A stretch of 64,000 nucleotides of DNA from Brumicola pallidula DSM 14239 = ACAM 615 (GTDB taxonomy: Bacteria; Pseudomonadota; Gammaproteobacteria; Enterobacterales; Alteromonadaceae), in contig NZ_AUAV01000012.1 in NCBI RefSeq assembly GCF_000428905.1, positions 62,001-126,000 of the forward strand, written 5' to 3'. Position numbers and translations under genes: made by a program. Numbering within the stretch: the stretch's first letter is position 1; every line of letters begins with the position of its first letter. The notes below the pieces were generated by a model, which made no database searches, was not told where the DNA came from, and saw only the letters and a program-made list of their open reading frames with translations. Below are positions 63,693 to 64,000 of this stretch, one piece after another.

Positions 63693-64000
63693 CTAAAAAA
63701 ATAATTGTGCAAGCATACGAATGCCTGTGATCATAAGCACCACAGCAAACACTTTCTTTAATTTTTGTGCATCGAGCTTATTCGCTAAACTTGCCCCTAT
63801 TGGTGCAAAAAAAACGGTTAGAGGTACTATACAAATGAAGCCGACTAAATTGACCAGCCCGAAGGTACCTAATGGTGCATCAACCGGAGTTTGGCCGACT
63901 AGAAGCATAATAATTGCGGCGGGCAATGAAATAATGAGTCCAACTGCCGCCGCGGTTCCTATCGCTTTATGGGCAGGATAATTACAAAACGTTAGCATAG
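63693..64000 (-). CDS. TauE/SafE-type membrane protein, N-terminus outside window
   Basis: Only the last ~100 residues lie in the window; the frame is open at the window edge. It shows three to four membrane helices with AVGLIISLPAAIIMLLVG and CIVPLTVFFAPIGASLANKL, followed by KLKKVFAVVLMITGIRMLA, the typical C-terminal half of sulfite exporter TauE/SafE (DUF81) transporters. It is the first visible gene of the pucG-allC-cupin operon and may move an anion produced or consumed by the pathway. Substrate unknown. Confidence 0.8.
   Translation of the reverse strand, partial: MLTFCNYPAHKAIGTAAAVGLIISLPAAIIMLLVGQTPVDAPLGTFGLVNLVGFICIVPLTVFFAPIGASLANKLDAQKLKKVFAVVLMITGIRMLAQLFF

Overview
The window looks like chromosome of a marine gammaproteobacterium of the Alteromonadales type (Paraglaciecola, Glaciecola or Alteromonas relatives). 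This is inferred from four full-length TonB-dependent receptors, a PEP-CTERM-like surface protein, a FecI/FecR signalling module, a secreted Tricorn-like protease, moderate GC content and ATGA-style coupled operons. No rRNA, tRNA, CRISPR array or transposase gene was recognised.

Layout. 1-8.5 kb holds mixed genes: a PEP-CTERM protein cut by the window edge, an SMR efflux pump, a PfoR-like membrane protein, a methyltransferase-HNH nuclease fusion enclosed by about 31-bp inverted repeats, and a large secreted Tricorn/S41 protease. 8.5-14.5 kb holds two HSL-type esterases, a TonB receptor, a small winged-helix regulator and a truncated TolB-like gene. 14.9-23 kb is an iron/heme block: haemoglobin-type TonB receptor divergent from hmuTUV and a HugZ-type heme oxygenase around a 33-bp perfect Fur palindrome. 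Next to it lie two small proteins, one carrying a nickel-SOD-like metal hook, behind a second 51-bp palindrome with a Fur core, and then an azurin. 23.2-29.3 kb is a cell-surface signalling unit: ECF sigma factor, FecR, an STN-domain TonB transducer and a secreted purple-acid-phosphatase-like enzyme. 29.4-34.3 kb holds miscellaneous genes (DUF6090, small proteins, a DEDDy exonuclease, a class II aldolase, a TauD/GBBH-type dioxygenase).

34.5-64 kb is dominated by purine salvage and degradation. Exported enzymes come first: a cyclic-nucleotide phosphodiesterase, two NUP-family purine nucleoside proteins, a nucleoside hydrolase and a phosphorylase-fold nucleosidase, with a TonB receptor that may bring purine compounds in. 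Cytoplasmic steps follow: adenosine/adenine deaminase, guanine deaminase, xanthine dehydrogenase (xdhABC), membrane urate oxidase PuuD, HIU hydrolase, OHCU decarboxylase, allantoinase PuuE, an allantoate amidohydrolase and ureidoglycine-glyoxylate aminotransferase PucG. The core is an eight-gene, tightly overlapping minus-strand operon (xdhA to an unrecognised gene at its 3' end), divergent from a TetR regulator plus puuE. At 38.9-42.7 kb this block is interrupted by an apparently GC-richer Rieske oxygenase cassette that contains one nonsense-mutated gene.

Most notable for follow-up: the inverted-repeat-flanked methyltransferase/HNH gene; the short nickel-SOD-hook protein under a 51-bp palindrome; the unrecognised last gene of the urate operon; and the organisation of the purine region as an outer-membrane-to-glyoxylate utilisation locus. 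All functional calls come from reading motifs by eye; no database search was run.
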